Below are positions 29,453 through 39,549 of a DNA stretch of 64,000 nt, piece by piece. This DNA comes from Diplonema japonicum (Eukaryota; Euglenozoa; Diplonemea; Diplonemida; Diplonemidae), in contig OZ025661.1 in NCBI GenBank assembly GCA_964019335.1, positions 524,001-588,000 on the forward strand, given 5' to 3'. The notes under the pieces are model-generated. The model was not told where the DNA came from. It was given only the letters and a program-made list of their open reading frames with translations, and did no database searches. The position numbers and the translations under genes are program-made. Numbering within the stretch: the stretch's first letter is position 1; each line of letters opens with the position of its first letter.

Positions 29453-29617
29453 TGTGTGTGGTGTTCAGCTCAACCCCAGCCAGGGCGCCCCAGGTAACTA
29501 AGATTCTGTGCTTGTGTGGTTTGCTCAGTGATGACAGATGAGGAGGTCAACAGTGAACACATCTGATGTTTTTCTTATATTTTCATGTTATCCCCACCAC
29601 CTGAAAAAGAAGATAAA

Positions 29618-29648
<31 letters not shown>

Positions 29649-30260
29649 CCTTTTGTATATTGTGCACCAAGAGGTGCATTGTGACACCTGCTTTTCCCTG
29701 TGCAACATAGTGGTACATGTTATAAAACACGTGCTGTGTTGTGCACCCTGTGTTGCATACATCATGTGTGTCGAAAATTTGCGGTGTTGGGGTGGTTTGT
29801 GGGCCAGACCCCTCAGACCACCAGTCTGGCCAGCACTGCCCATCCCTTTTTTTTACTTTTTTTTTTTTTTTTTTTTCTTTTTTTGCTTTGTACTTTTCTT
29901 GCAAAGGCCTCTTTTTAATATTTTTTTCAAAGCAGGTCTCCAAACCCCCTGACATTTTTTTTAATTTTTTTTTTTTTTTTTTTTACATAGTCACAACAAG
30001 GTAGTATGAGCCTTGCCTCACATCCCACCCAAACCTAGGACCTCTTTTTTTGAACCTTTGAAACCAAAAGTGCCAAAAAAATGCAAGCCCCAGCCTAAAT
30101 TTGGGCCTTTGTGACACAAAAAACACAAAGAAATTTTTTGGTCCCAAGAGTCCCCTGAGTCCCCTCCAGACCCCTGAGTCCCCTGAGTCCCCTCCAGACC
30201 CCTGAAAATTTCAGGGGACTCCTGTCCTGTCCCTTGGAGTCCCCTGAGTCCCTCAAGGGT
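29453..30260. other. intergenic with homopolymers and GAGTCCCCT repeats
   Basis: T runs at 29620-29648, 29848-29885 and 29951-29984. From about 30143 to 30262 CCTGAGTCCCCTCCAGACC-type units repeat on a 10-20 bp period and end in CCAACACTG, the terminal motif of the element at 28550. No coding sequence. Confidence 0.6.
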
Positions 30261-30954
30261 CTGGACCAACACTGGTTTGAGGGGACCAAGCTGAATGTGG
30301 CAGAGAAGGTCTTTGCTGCTTGTCAGGCGGGAAAAGAGGAGATTTTACACAGAACATGGAACCTTGACATGGAGGGTGTTCCTAAGCAAGAGTATAATGA
30401 TACGAAGAAGACGGTTAACGCTTGTTTCGACCAGATCCAAAGCACCATGAGGAAGGATGCAGAAGAACAATTTGAGGCTGACAAACAACCCGTGGCTGAC
30501 AAACCAGAGAAGAGACAGCTCGATTTTTTGGCAGGCAAGCTACTGACGTTGTGTGGGTTTAAAACTGATGGGTTCAAACTGTCCAACATAAAGATTAATT
30601 TTGAGATTGGTGGAACAGCAATCAACTCAAAGGCTGATGCCTATGTGGCGAGGCGCAGTGGTGCACACTTGGATCAGGTAGTATTGGTCTGGTTGGACAG
30701 GTAGTTGACTGATTCACAAGTTGGAGCTCAACTGTTGCAAGACTCCACTGCGCAGATCATCGGGGATATGCTTTCGGTACAGGCACAACAACCCACACAG
30801 ACATGAACCCTGTGAGGTGTACACTGTCCGCCTCATCGACGACATGGTGACCTTCTTCAAGATGGACATGAGCACAGAGCAGATCAAGGCTGTGTTCAAG
30901 GATGGTGTCATCCCAGACCCGAGGCTGCAAGTATGTTCAATGGGTTATGGGTGA
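30261..30954 (+). pseudogene. Crinkler-like PD-(D/E)XK nuclease domain, broken
   Basis: One frame runs to a stop at about 30704 and contains FKLSNIKINFEIGGTAINSKADAYVARR then VVLVWLDR. A shifted frame then gives QLLQDSTAQIIGDMLSVQAQQ and VYTVRLIDDMVTFFKMDMS. The order G-x(5-7)-D-x-V, hydrophobic strand, then Q-(L/I)-x-A/G-(E/D)-(M/L)L matches the restriction-endonuclease-like domain of Crinkler/CRN high-molecular-weight proteins known from oomycetes, chytrids and other eukaryotes. There is no start codon in a good context, and the frame is broken twice, so it is a relic. The family match is from memory of the motif order and is tentative. Confidence 0.45.
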
Positions 30955-31274
30955 GTAATAAGCACAGGTTGGGTTTACTCCAATGCATGCCCTTGATGCT
31001 GGTGATGAGTATGGGGTGAGCTTGCTTCATCCAAACAACAGACTTTGGTTTGTTAAGATGATGGCATGCATCCGTGCAAAGATCCTGGAGTGCAAGGCAG
31101 AACCTTCTGTTCCTTTTACCTCGTTGAAGAGTGGGAAGGTTGCAGACCCTGTTAAGTTATAGTGAATTAGTTTGTATGTACAGGTCAGCAGGGTGTGAAT
31201 AGCCTCAAGTGGCTTAAAACAGTCAAAATACCCCATCGCTAAAAAATATTTTGAAGTATACTATACTATAAATA
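30955..31274. other. intergenic
   Basis: No coding or structural feature recognised between the CRN-like relic and the pogo-type element. Confidence 0.5.
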
Positions 31275-32089
31275 CTGTAAAACAAAAATCACCGGGAGAC
31301 AAAATGTCCGGAAGAAAAAATGTCCGGAAGATAAAATGTCCGGAAGCTCTGGCGGTCCGGATATTTTTTCTTCCGGACATTTTTTTCCTGGGACCCCCCT
31401 TTTTTTTAAAAGGGCTGGACCCGAAAACAGATGAAACTAGTGTCTCAAACGAAAATCAGAGAATTGAATTACGGACTTGCTGGAGTTAAATCTCACTGGG
31501 CCACCCAGGAAACGCTTCGGCTCTGGGTAAAAGATTTGTTTCTCCCCTTTGCTACAACCTCATCGAGTCATCGGGCTGAGCACCCACCGAGCCCATCCTA
31601 CTCATCATTGATGACTACAATGTCCACACTACGCAGGCTTTTGTGAACTTGTTTTCAGAAACAAACGTTCACTTAGCGTTTGTCCCCCCAGACATGCTGC
31701 CCTTTCCTCGCCCCCTTTTTTAGTTCTATTGTCGAGAAAAGTACTCTCCAACCTGCTGGGACGCAGCCATTGAAGGGTGCCTCTCACCTGAAGATATTCC
31801 CACTTGCAATATCATTTCAGTCACCTGAAGAGGTCAGCACCTGGAGGGGTCGCGAGATATGTCCTTCCCCTTTTTAGAGCATGCAGCTTTCGTCTGTTAA
31901 TTTGAATTTTATTTTTGCCATTCTTAAGACTCTTGCAACAGAAATATAAGTTTTCCAGACAGAGGGGGCAGTGTGTAGGGCAGGCTAGGTACCCCCTTAG
32001 AAGTGCCCAAAAGAATGTCCGGAAGATAAAATCACCGGATGTTTCGGCGGTCCGGATATTTTATCTTCCGGTGGATTTTTGTTTTACAG
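31275..32089 (+). mobile_element. 815-bp Tc1/mariner (pogo-type) element with dead transposase
   Basis: Perfect outer terminal repeats CTGTAAAAC-AAAAATC face each other (31275- and ending 32089), each flanked by TA, the target duplication of Tc1/mariner elements. Inside each end is a further foldback of GTCCGGAAGA/TCTTCCGGAC units with a GGCGGTCCGG centre. Between them, in shifting frames, are EPILLIIDDYNVHTTQAFVN, NVHLAFVPPDM and WDAAIEGCLS, matching the DDE_1 catalytic strand, the following PP motif and the C-terminal helix of pogo/Tigger transposases. Stops and frameshifts show it is inactive, but the ends look intact and could still be moved by a relative. Confidence 0.8.
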
Positions 32090-32135
32090 TATTTGTTTTT
32101 TTTTTTATTTGTTATTTATTATTTTTTCCTCCTTC

Positions 32136-32137
32136 AG
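32136..32137 (+). promoter_or_regulatory. candidate trans-splice acceptor of ammonium transporter
   Basis: About 40 bases of T-rich pyrimidine tract end in CCTTCAG, one base before the ATG at 32139. The tract begins immediately after the right end of the pogo-type element. Confidence 0.5.
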
Positions 32138-32138
32138 C

Positions 32139-35100
32139 ATGCACACAGGGTCCGGCTGTTGGAGGGTAATGTTGCAAGATGTTCAGCAGCCGGACGACTC
32201 GGCCATTGACACAGGGGACACAGCATTCATGATTCTGGCAACAACGTTTGTGTTCATCCAGACACCAGCAATGGGGATCGCACAGGCAGGGTTGCTACGC
32301 AAGAAGAACGTGCTATCGATGATCACTCAGACGATGGTAGGGGTTAGCTGTGGCTCGTTATTATATGCCTTGGTAGGCTTCAGCATGCTATGGGGCGAGA
32401 GTATACACGGGCTCATTGGACGCCCCACACACTACCCTATGCTGTTCAACGTGAGCCTGACGAAGCCCTTTCCCTACGGGAATGCTACCAGCATCCCTGC
32501 CATGACGTGGTGTGCCTTCCAAATGATGTTTGCACTCATGACCCCTGTCATCGTCACTGGTGCCTGGGCAGAGAAGTTCTCCCTTATCGGCTTCATAACC
32601 TTCGTCATTGTGTGGCCACTTCTTGTTTACTACCCGCTGGCACACTGGTTGTGGCACCCGGATGGCTGGATGATGAAGTTAGGTGTACAAGACTTTGCGG
32701 GAGGGATGGTAATCCACGTTTCTGCAGGTGTGAGCGGACTTGTGGTCTCAGGGATGTTGAGGCAGCGTCGGTACATGGAAACTTCCTCGAAAGAGCAGCA
32801 CAACCTGCCCCTCTTCGCAACAGGCAGCTTCTTCATCTGGGCAGGTTGGTACTTCTTCAACGGAGGATCCGCTGCTGCTGCAGGACTCCAGGCGGCGACA
32901 GCGATGATGAACACACACCTCGCAGCTTGCGCAGGGTCCTTCGTATGGATGATTCTCTCCTACTGGGAAAACAAGAAGTTTGCTTTAGGGTATTTTGTAA
33001 ACGGCGCTCTGTCCGGCTTGGGTGGGATCACGGCAGCATCAGGCTACACGACACCGCAGGGCGCGATGTGCATCGGGGCGTGCGCTTCATACGGGGCATA
33101 CCTCTCGATGGGGTGGGTGCAGAAGAGCAAGACCTTCGATGATGTGTTAGACTGCTTTGCCTTGCAAGGCGCTCCGGGGATGGTAGGATCAACACTGCTC
33201 GGTGTGTTCGGCTGCTCCACAGTTGCAGGTAAGGACGGACTCGTGTACGGTGGGGACGGCACCCTTCTAGGACTTCAGTTAATGGCGGTGGCAGTGACAA
33301 CGTGCTATGCAGCAGTGTGGACATATATACTAATCTTTGCCATGCAGTACTTTTTAAAAGAGAAGATAGAAGTAAGCGACGTGGATGACGCAGTGGGGTT
33401 GGACTTGTGCCAGATAGGAGAGACAGGCTACGACGGGTCGCTCTTCGATGAACAAGACAAGATGCTGCTTGCTGACAAGCTGTGCGAGGCAATCGAGAAG
33501 GGGGACTTCAAGACCTTCATGTGGTTGAAGGAGACCATCTACGACACAATGCCCGATATCTCGATGGGGCAGCGCAACAGAGCAGGCCGCAACGCATTCC
33601 ATGTCATCGCAAGCTGCCACGCAGGGCTCTTCTGGACTGAGGACGACGCCCTGCATGGGCAGCTGCTGGCACAGTTCAATACTTTCGATGTGAAGAGCGA
33701 AGCGTGTGCCAAGTGGCTTGCAGAAAACAGCGAGGCTGCCAAGGTGGTGCTTGTCCTGCTCGACTACAAGCTGTGCATCAACACAGCCGACAACTTCAAG
33801 AGGACACCTCTGCAGTACACCATGGATGTACAGCAGAACAACTCGTGGCAGGAGGCAAAGCGTTCGAGAAGAGCACACGAGCACGAACTTGCAGCATTCG
33901 CCTCGTTCTTGCGGTTCAAAGGCGCACTTACAAATCCGGATGCAGCCATCTCTGCACTTAACACCGCAGCTTTACATGATGACCTTGACAGGCTCAAGGT
34001 GCTGCTGCAGTGGCCTGGTGTCGTTGACCTCGTTGACTACGATTCACGGTCGGCGCTGCACGTTGCGTGCGAGGAATGGATCGACTGCTTGAAGACCGGG
34101 GCAGTGTCCCAATCGAAGAAGTGCACTGTACAGTTTCTCTTATTTAAAAAGGCGCACAGAGAACAGGTTGACAGATGGGGACTCCTCCCGAGGGAGATGG
34201 TAGAGCAACGCATTTCAGAACTAAAATCAGAGATCACGGACTTGGAGGTATCTGGCGATGATGCCCGTGCTAAGCTGTCGGAGGTGGAGTCGCTGGAGGA
34301 GTTGCAACTGATGCTTGCAACCGATTCCGCGGAGTTGGACAGCCCAGAGTTTTACATGCAGTCAAGTAGAAAGGAGTGCCCCCACTGCCGACAGTCTGTG
34401 GACCGTAGAATAAGTGGTCAAGTAACCGTGACAGACCTAGGCGATGATGAAGGCATCAACAGCGAAGTAGCACCAATCCTACGCGATGAGCACGTGCTTG
34501 CCGTCCAACTGCCGAAGTCCGTCTGCGACCAGGCCCTGAGTTATGCGTCGAGCAGCATGGGGCTCAAGCCTTTGATGCGTTTAGGTCTGAGCACCTACCA
34601 GTATGCGACAATCAAGGACGACAGTGGGTTCACGCTCCTCCATGTCGCCTGCCTGCATGGCCGCCTTGACATCGTCACATGGCTCGTAGGAAGCGGTGGG
34701 GTGAACCTACAGGCTACAGGCTTGTTGGCAACCACTGACAACTATGGGCACTCCCCTCTGTTCACAGCCATCACCGCTTGCCATCTGCAAGACACCATCG
34801 CTAGGGTCCTCAGGCAGGCTTATCGTGAGTCCCACAATGACGAAGACTGGCCTGCTGATCCCAACCTGGGGTTTTTGTTGTGCTCAGCAGCGAAGGAGAA
34901 TGACAAGCCGTTCCTAAACGCCTTGAGGGTATCAGGGTGCATGCTACACGATGCAGACTACGATGGGAGGACAGCACTGCACCTTGCTGTGTGCGAGCAG
35001 CACGTGGACCTTGTCGACTGGCTGATTGCAAACGACACGAAACACATGCAGCTGTTGGCGCGCGACAGGCGTGGGAACACACCAATCGATGACGCGCTAA

Positions 35101-35510
35101 TCATGAAAAAGTACTTCATGCGGAAGGTGAGGAACAGGGAGGTGCACACGAAGGAGGATGGCAAGAAAGCACGTGTCATCTACAGCAGGCTGCGTGCGGC
35201 CTGCCTGATGGTTCCATCGGCGGGCCCGAAGCGCTTGGTGGGGTTCGACACCGTGATCACGGCCTGTGACGACGCTGCGTCGCTGAAGGAGCGCTTTGAG
35301 GACCACCCATACCGAGGGCAGCATGCTGCCATCCCTAGCACTGTGGGGTCCTTCTGTGGCAACCAAGACCAAAACCTGCTGCAGCTCACCACCGATGAGC
35401 TCGAGACGTTAGTGCAGAGCTTAGTCCGCGCAGAGCTGCGGAAGTACGGCAAAAGCGGGGGTCTAGCTTCGGGAAGGAGCACACCAGCAACAGTATGCAT
35501 GTCGGAGTGA
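32139..35510 (+). CDS. ammonium transporter fused to ankyrin-repeat domain
   Basis: 1,123 residues. Residues about 25-425 are an Amt/Mep/Rh channel: FMILATTFVFIQTPAMGIAQAGLLRKKNV, the Amt signature DFAGGMVIHVSAGVSGLV, GWYFFNGGS and PGMVGSTLLGVFG, with about eleven helices. The first pore histidine is present (VIHVSAG, codon 32715). The second, normally in VHGVGG, is Gln (ALQGAPGMVG, codon 33165). A cytoplasmic tail of about 700 residues follows, with ankyrin repeats (NTAALHDDLDRLKVLLQ, SALHVACEE, FTLLHVACLHGRLDIVTWLV, GRTALHLAVCEQHVDLVDWLI) and a lone CPHC. Ordinary Amt proteins are 400-500 residues. Ankyrin fusion plus the pore change suggest sensing as well as, or instead of, transport. ATG 32139 chosen from the acceptor; 32169 is the alternative. 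Confidence 0.88.
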   Translation: MHTGSGCWRVMLQDVQQPDDSAIDTGDTAFMILATTFVFIQTPAMGIAQAGLLRKKNVLSMITQTMVGVSCGSLLYALVGFSMLWGESIHGLIGRPTHYPMLFNVSLTKPFPYGNATSIPAMTWCAFQMMFALMTPVIVTGAWAEKFSLIGFITFVIVWPLLVYYPLAHWLWHPDGWMMKLGVQDFAGGMVIHVSAGVSGLVVSGMLRQRRYMETSSKEQHNLPLFATGSFFIWAGWYFFNGGSAAAAGLQAATAMMNTHLAACAGSFVWMILSYWENKKFALGYFVNGALSGLGGITAASGYTTPQGAMCIGACASYGAYLSMGWVQKSKTFDDVLDCFALQGAPGMVGSTLLGVFGCSTVAGKDGLVYGGDGTLLGLQLMAVAVTTCYAAVWTYILIFAMQYFLKEKIEVSDVDDAVGLDLCQIGETGYDGSLFDEQDKMLLADKLCEAIEKGDFKTFMWLKETIYDTMPDISMGQRNRAGRNAFHVIASCHAGLFWTEDDALHGQLLAQFNTFDVKSEACAKWLAENSEAAKVVLVLLDYKLCINTADNFKRTPLQYTMDVQQNNSWQEAKRSRRAHEHELAAFASFLRFKGALTNPDAAISALNTAALHDDLDRLKVLLQWPGVVDLVDYDSRSALHVACEEWIDCLKTGAVSQSKKCTVQFLLFKKAHREQVDRWGLLPREMVEQRISELKSEITDLEVSGDDARAKLSEVESLEELQLMLATDSAELDSPEFYMQSSRKECPHCRQSVDRRISGQVTVTDLGDDEGINSEVAPILRDEHVLAVQLPKSVCDQALSYASSSMGLKPLMRLGLSTYQYATIKDDSGFTLLHVACLHGRLDIVTWLVGSGGVNLQATGLLATTDNYGHSPLFTAITACHLQDTIARVLRQAYRESHNDEDWPADPNLGFLLCSAAKENDKPFLNALRVSGCMLHDADYDGRTALHLAVCEQHVDLVDWLIANDTKHMQLLARDRRGNTPIDDALIMKKYFMRKVRNREVHTKEDGKKARVIYSRLRAACLMVPSAGPKRLVGFDTVITACDDAASLKERFEDHPYRGQHAAIPSTVGSFCGNQDQNLLQLTTDELETLVQSLVRAELRKYGKSGGLASGRSTPATVCMSE

Positions 35511-36025
35511 CGAAGGGCGGCAAGTAAAGCTGTTTCTTTACATAAAAAATATTATTTTCATCTGTTCTTTTCTTTCCTCTGATTCCTTTCTTCGTTGCTT
35601 TTCTTTTCTTTTTTTGTTCCCATCCGTTTTCATTGGATGCCAGGGTGCTGTCGATGTGCTCCCCTTCCCTCCCGCCCGCTCCTGCTTGGCGTGCTGGGAT
35701 GCTTGAGTTGCTTCTCGAAACAAAACGTCCAACCCAAACGGCCTTTTCCAGGCCAGGCCCTCCACCGTGCGTGCTTGTGGTGTATTGTGATTCTTCCGTA
35801 TCCCTCTCTTCTGGTGCTTCCGAAACGCGCATGGCAGAAACATGTAACCTTAGCCCCCCCCCCCCCCCCCCCCCCCTCCCCCCCCCTCTTTTTTTATATA
35901 GAACAACATCTTTCACTTGCCGACACGACGCTGGCAGGCGATGAAGAGGCAGCACGTGAAAGTAATTTCCTTTACGAGACGTGGGTGTTGCCCAAGGACA
36001 CAATGTCCATCAAGAAGAGAATATG

Positions 36026-36072
<47 letters not shown>

Positions 36073-36365
36073 ATCGTTGGGTTTTTTGTCGCGAAAATGG
36101 AGCTATTTGTATCAACTTGAAAAAAGCGCACTGGTAAAAAAGGAGCGAAAAATCTTTTGGTGGCATAGCAGTGCTGTTTCATGAGAAAAAAAAGAGGAAA
36201 AAAGCACGTAACTGCGGGCCTGTACACCTATACAATTTTATGTTAAGACTTTTTTTTTATAAGTTTCTTACATCAGCTCCTGTCTCGTTAAGGGGTTAAT
36301 AAACTTATTTTCTGTGTTTTCTCTGCAACACTAGTTTATTTTTCTTTTTATACACAGGAACAACT
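35511..36365. other. intergenic with long poly-C and poly-A
   Basis: A C-rich tract of about 35 bases (35853-35888) and an A run of 43 bases (36029-36071), then T-rich sequence. A pyrimidine tract with TATACACAG ends at 36357, eight bases before the GH3 start. TTAAGGGGTTAA near 36288 resembles a PiggyBac end motif but nothing else of such an element is present here. No gene. Confidence 0.6.
36356..36357 (+). promoter_or_regulatory. candidate trans-splice acceptor of GH3 gene
   Basis: AGTTTATTTTTCTTTTTATACACAG-type context (36333-36357), eight bases before the ATG. Confidence 0.5.
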
Positions 36366-38699
36366 ATGTTACGAAGAGGTGCTGTGCTGTTGGCGATCGC
36401 AGCCGTCGCCACGGGCCAAGGGCAGGGGGCGGTGCCTGTGACCAACGAGACCTACACCACTAGGGCGTGCCGTCCTGGCTTCGACCACTTCAGCTTCTGC
36501 AACACGAGCCTCTCGAGGGACGCCAGACTGGACTCACTTATCGAGCTGATCCACGAAGGGGAGTACACTTCCCGCATGACAGCACGCCCCGCACAGGCAT
36601 CAGGTGTCACGGGCAATATTAGCAGGCTTGGTCTCCCTGCTTACGACTGGGGCCTCAACTGCCTACACGGTGTGCAAGGGTCGTGCGTGAAGGATCTCGA
36701 AGGGAAGATCTACTGCCCCACGTCCTTCCCCAACCCCGTGAACTTGGGGGCCTCATGGAACTCGTCTATGTGGAAGACCATGGGCCATGTCATTGGGAAG
36801 GAGGTGAGGGCTTTGTGGCTTGCGGGCGGCACAGAGTACGCTAACGGCTCTGGCCGTCCTAGGATGGGACTCGACTGCTGGTCGCCAAACATCAACATCA
36901 ACCACGACCCCCGCTGGGGACGCAACCAGGAGGTGCCCTCAGAGGACCCCTTCGTGAACGGCCTGTACGGAGCCCAGGTGACAAGAGGACAGCAGTACAG
37001 CGAGGAGGACCCGCACCACGTCATGACCATCGTCACGCTGAAGCATTGGGACGCCTACACCCTTGAGGACTCCGATGGCTACACGAGGCACACCTTCAAC
37101 GCGGTGGTCGACAACACGACGTTTGCCGACACCTTCTTCCCTGCATGGAGGGCCTCTGTTAAGGATGCTGGTGCGCTAGGTGTGATGTGCTCCTACAACG
37201 AGGTGAACGGTGTGCCTTCGTGTGCGAATACCTTCTTGCAGAGCGTGCTGAGGGACACGTTTAACTTCAAGGGCTACGTCACTAGCGACAGTGGTGCTGT
37301 TGTGGACTTCTATGCCTACCACCATTGGGTGCAAACGAAAGCTGAGGCCGCGTGCCTGGCGATCAAGGCCGAGACCGACGTGGACAGTGGTGACGTGTAC
37401 TTCGACTCCCTGCTGGACGGCGTGAACCAGGGCCTGTGCACTTTGGACGATGTGAAGAAGTCGTTGAGGAACAGCCTTGGCGTGCAGTTCGACATGGGCC
37501 TGTTCGACCCTGTGGAGGAGCAGCCCTACTGGCACATGCCCCTCTCGACCATTGGTGCGCAGGCGCATATCGAAGCTTCCAAACTTGCGACACGAGAGGG
37601 CATGGTGTTGCTGAGGAACGAGGAGGTGCTCCCCCTCCCCAAGGGGAAGACCATCGCCCTCATCGGGCCGCACGTCAACACCACAAGGATGCTGGTGGGC
37701 AACTACTTCGGACAGATTTGTGCAGACAACACCTTCGACTGCGTCGAGACCATCTACCACGCGATGGGGAGGTACAACATGGGCGGAAACATAGTCTCTG
37801 CCGAGGGGTGCAACATCTCTGGGAACTCCACTGCTGGCTTTTCTGCTGCTCTGCAAGCAGTGGATCAGGCGGACATCGTAGTGCTTGCGATGGGCATAGA
37901 CCAAACTGTCGAGGCGGAGGCACACGACAGGACCGCCATCAGCCTTCCGGGTGTGCAGGCACAGCTCATTCAGCAAGTGGTGAGCAAGGGTAAGCCCACT
38001 GCCATGGTAATGCTAAACGGTGGGATGGTGTCACTGGGCGACTTGCGCAACAAGGTAGGTGCTTTGGTCGAGGCCTTCTACCCCAGTGTGTACGGCGGTG
38101 ATGCTATTGCAGCTACGCTCTTCGGCGATAACGAGAACTTGGGTGGTAAGATGCCGTACACAGTGTACCCTGCGGAGTACGTGAGCGAGATCAAGATGGA
38201 CGTGATGTCGATGAACGACCCGGCAACGCCTGGCAGGTCGTACAAGTATTACACAGGGGCTACGGAGTATGACTTCGGGTTCGGGCTGTCGCTCACTTCG
38301 TTCAAGTTGGAAGTTGTCGGCACTGTGCCCACTGCTGTGTCGTGTGAGGACACGGCAGGTGTGAAGATGCAGGTGAAGGTGACCAACACCGGGTCTGTGA
38401 CTGGTGACGAAGTGGTGATGCTTTACAGGAAGGCTGGACGGACAGGTGCTGGCTTGCCGCTTGTAAAAAAGATCATTGGTTTTGAGCGCGTGCACCTTGC
38501 CCCCTCTGCCAGCTCTGTTGTTGTGTTCACCGTTGTGCGCGATGACTTCGCCGACGTGGTCGTCTCAGGTGACCAGGTGTGCACCCCGCAGAGCGGCAAG
38601 TACAGCCTCCTCGTGACCAACGGGGGTGACCAGGTGCTCACCTTCCCCATCGCCACAACAGGCAGCATGGTGAAAACAAAAGTTTTCCCAGATGTGTGA
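36366..38699 (+). CDS. secreted GH3 beta-xylosidase/beta-glucosidase
   Basis: 777 residues, normal for beta-xylosidase-type GH3 enzymes. A signal peptide MLRRGAVLLAIAAVATGQG starts it. The (beta/alpha)8 domain contains WGLNCLHGVQ, SFPNPVNLGASWN, SPNININHDPRWGRNQEVPSEDP, LKHWDAYTLED (the KHW/KHF-type substrate site) and the nucleophile Asp308 in YVTSDSGAV, the SD(S/C)GAV form of beta-xylosidases. The alpha/beta sandwich follows (GKTIALIGPHVNTTRMLVGNY), then a fibronectin-III-like end. It should act outside the cell, or in a lysosome-like vacuole, on xylo- or gluco-oligosaccharides from plant or algal walls. About ten N-glycosylation sites. No intron. Substrate preference is inferred from the motif. 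Confidence 0.92.
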   Translation: MLRRGAVLLAIAAVATGQGQGAVPVTNETYTTRACRPGFDHFSFCNTSLSRDARLDSLIELIHEGEYTSRMTARPAQASGVTGNISRLGLPAYDWGLNCLHGVQGSCVKDLEGKIYCPTSFPNPVNLGASWNSSMWKTMGHVIGKEVRALWLAGGTEYANGSGRPRMGLDCWSPNININHDPRWGRNQEVPSEDPFVNGLYGAQVTRGQQYSEEDPHHVMTIVTLKHWDAYTLEDSDGYTRHTFNAVVDNTTFADTFFPAWRASVKDAGALGVMCSYNEVNGVPSCANTFLQSVLRDTFNFKGYVTSDSGAVVDFYAYHHWVQTKAEAACLAIKAETDVDSGDVYFDSLLDGVNQGLCTLDDVKKSLRNSLGVQFDMGLFDPVEEQPYWHMPLSTIGAQAHIEASKLATREGMVLLRNEEVLPLPKGKTIALIGPHVNTTRMLVGNYFGQICADNTFDCVETIYHAMGRYNMGGNIVSAEGCNISGNSTAGFSAALQAVDQADIVVLAMGIDQTVEAEAHDRTAISLPGVQAQLIQQVVSKGKPTAMVMLNGGMVSLGDLRNKVGALVEAFYPSVYGGDAIAATLFGDNENLGGKMPYTVYPAEYVSEIKMDVMSMNDPATPGRSYKYYTGATEYDFGFGLSLTSFKLEVVGTVPTAVSCEDTAGVKMQVKVTNTGSVTGDEVVMLYRKAGRTGAGLPLVKKIIGFERVHLAPSASSVVVFTVVRDDFADVVVSGDQVCTPQSGKYSLLVTNGGDQVLTFPIATTGSMVKTKVFPDV

Positions 38700-38780
38700 T
38701 GTTTTAAGCGAACCAACGATTCGACTTCATCCTTCAGACACGTTAAAAAGAAAAAGAAGAAAAAAAAAAATATAAACATA

Positions 38781-39500
38781 CTGTAAAACGAAAAACTCCC
38801 GGACGGAAAAATGTCCGAGTTTTTTTGGCGGGAATTTTTCCGTCCGGGAATTTTTTTTAGGTAAGGCCGTCAGGGGGCCTGGTCCGCTACCACCTACATA
38901 CTGGCCTGGGCCGCAAACGGCAACCGCGCGAAGAAACCCCAGGGTTCCCTTTCTGCATCTTTGTCCTCCCTTGCTGCCCCTGAGGCAATCAGCTTGTCGA
39001 GCCTTCGTGTGGCCCACTATTTATAACCTTAATAGATGCTTTACAGCTGCGTTCAACCCAATATCCATCGGTTGAACCATGTAGGTGAGCCCAGGGGGAC
39101 AAAAGCAATGTGCACGTTTGCGCCTGCGAACCACTCTACGAACCCATAGGCATAGGTCGTGTGAGAGTTGTGGTCGCCGACAAGTAGCAGAATTGGCCCG
39201 TTCGGCAAAACCATGGGAATCGATGATTTATAGCAAAAAGGAAGAAACAGCTCCGTAACCCAGATACCGAGTATCATAATTAGCCCAATGATTGGGCGAT
39301 GCCGTTAGGCTCCATTCGGTGGGCAGGTGCACGGATAATCCCTGCCGGTTGCGTTCCCGCTTTGCCTTTGTATTTAAGTTGCGGATGCAACTCATCCAGC
39401 CAAGGAAACAGCCAGCTGTTCGGTTATAGCCCATTTATAGAAAAAACCCCCGCGACAGAGCGGATGTACTCTCTCACCACCTACCTACCTACCAGCAAAC
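38781..39500 (-). pseudogene. decayed pogo-type element
   Basis: Starts TA-CTGTAAAACGAAAAACTCCCGG, the same end type as the element at 31275, with an internal foldback of CCCGGACGGAAAA and its complement. On the minus strand LFLPFCYKSSIPMVLPNGPI, LLLVGDHNSHTTYAYGF, NVHIAFVP and, after a frame shift, LTYMVQPMDIGLNAAVKHLL match the DDE_1 domain from its catalytic Asp strand to the QPxDxG motif. The second terminal repeat was not found, perhaps lost when the PiggyBac copy at its right inserted or when the region was rearranged. Confidence 0.7.
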
Positions 39501-39549
39501 GTTAGCATCATTCCGATTGATAAAGGCAATCACTACGCAGTGCTTGCAG

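Larger units (their letters stand above)
27421..29610. repeat. dispersed direct repeat, two or three copies
   Basis: GAGGTCAACAGTGAAC followed by CACATCTGATGT, TTCTTATATTT and CCCCACCACC occurs at 27419-27490 and again at 29543-29602. A shorter match of the second half lies at 29027-29066. These copies bracket the region between the PiggyBac relic and the minisatellite and may be old element flanks. Confidence 0.55.

Noticed and set aside
30143-30262. CRISPR array from the repeated GAGTCCCCT units
   Set aside because: Units abut with no unique spacers, and the sequence is eukaryotic.
36284-36302. PiggyBac end at TTAAGGGGTTAA
   Set aside because: Only the short motif is present; no subterminal repeat or transposase next to it.
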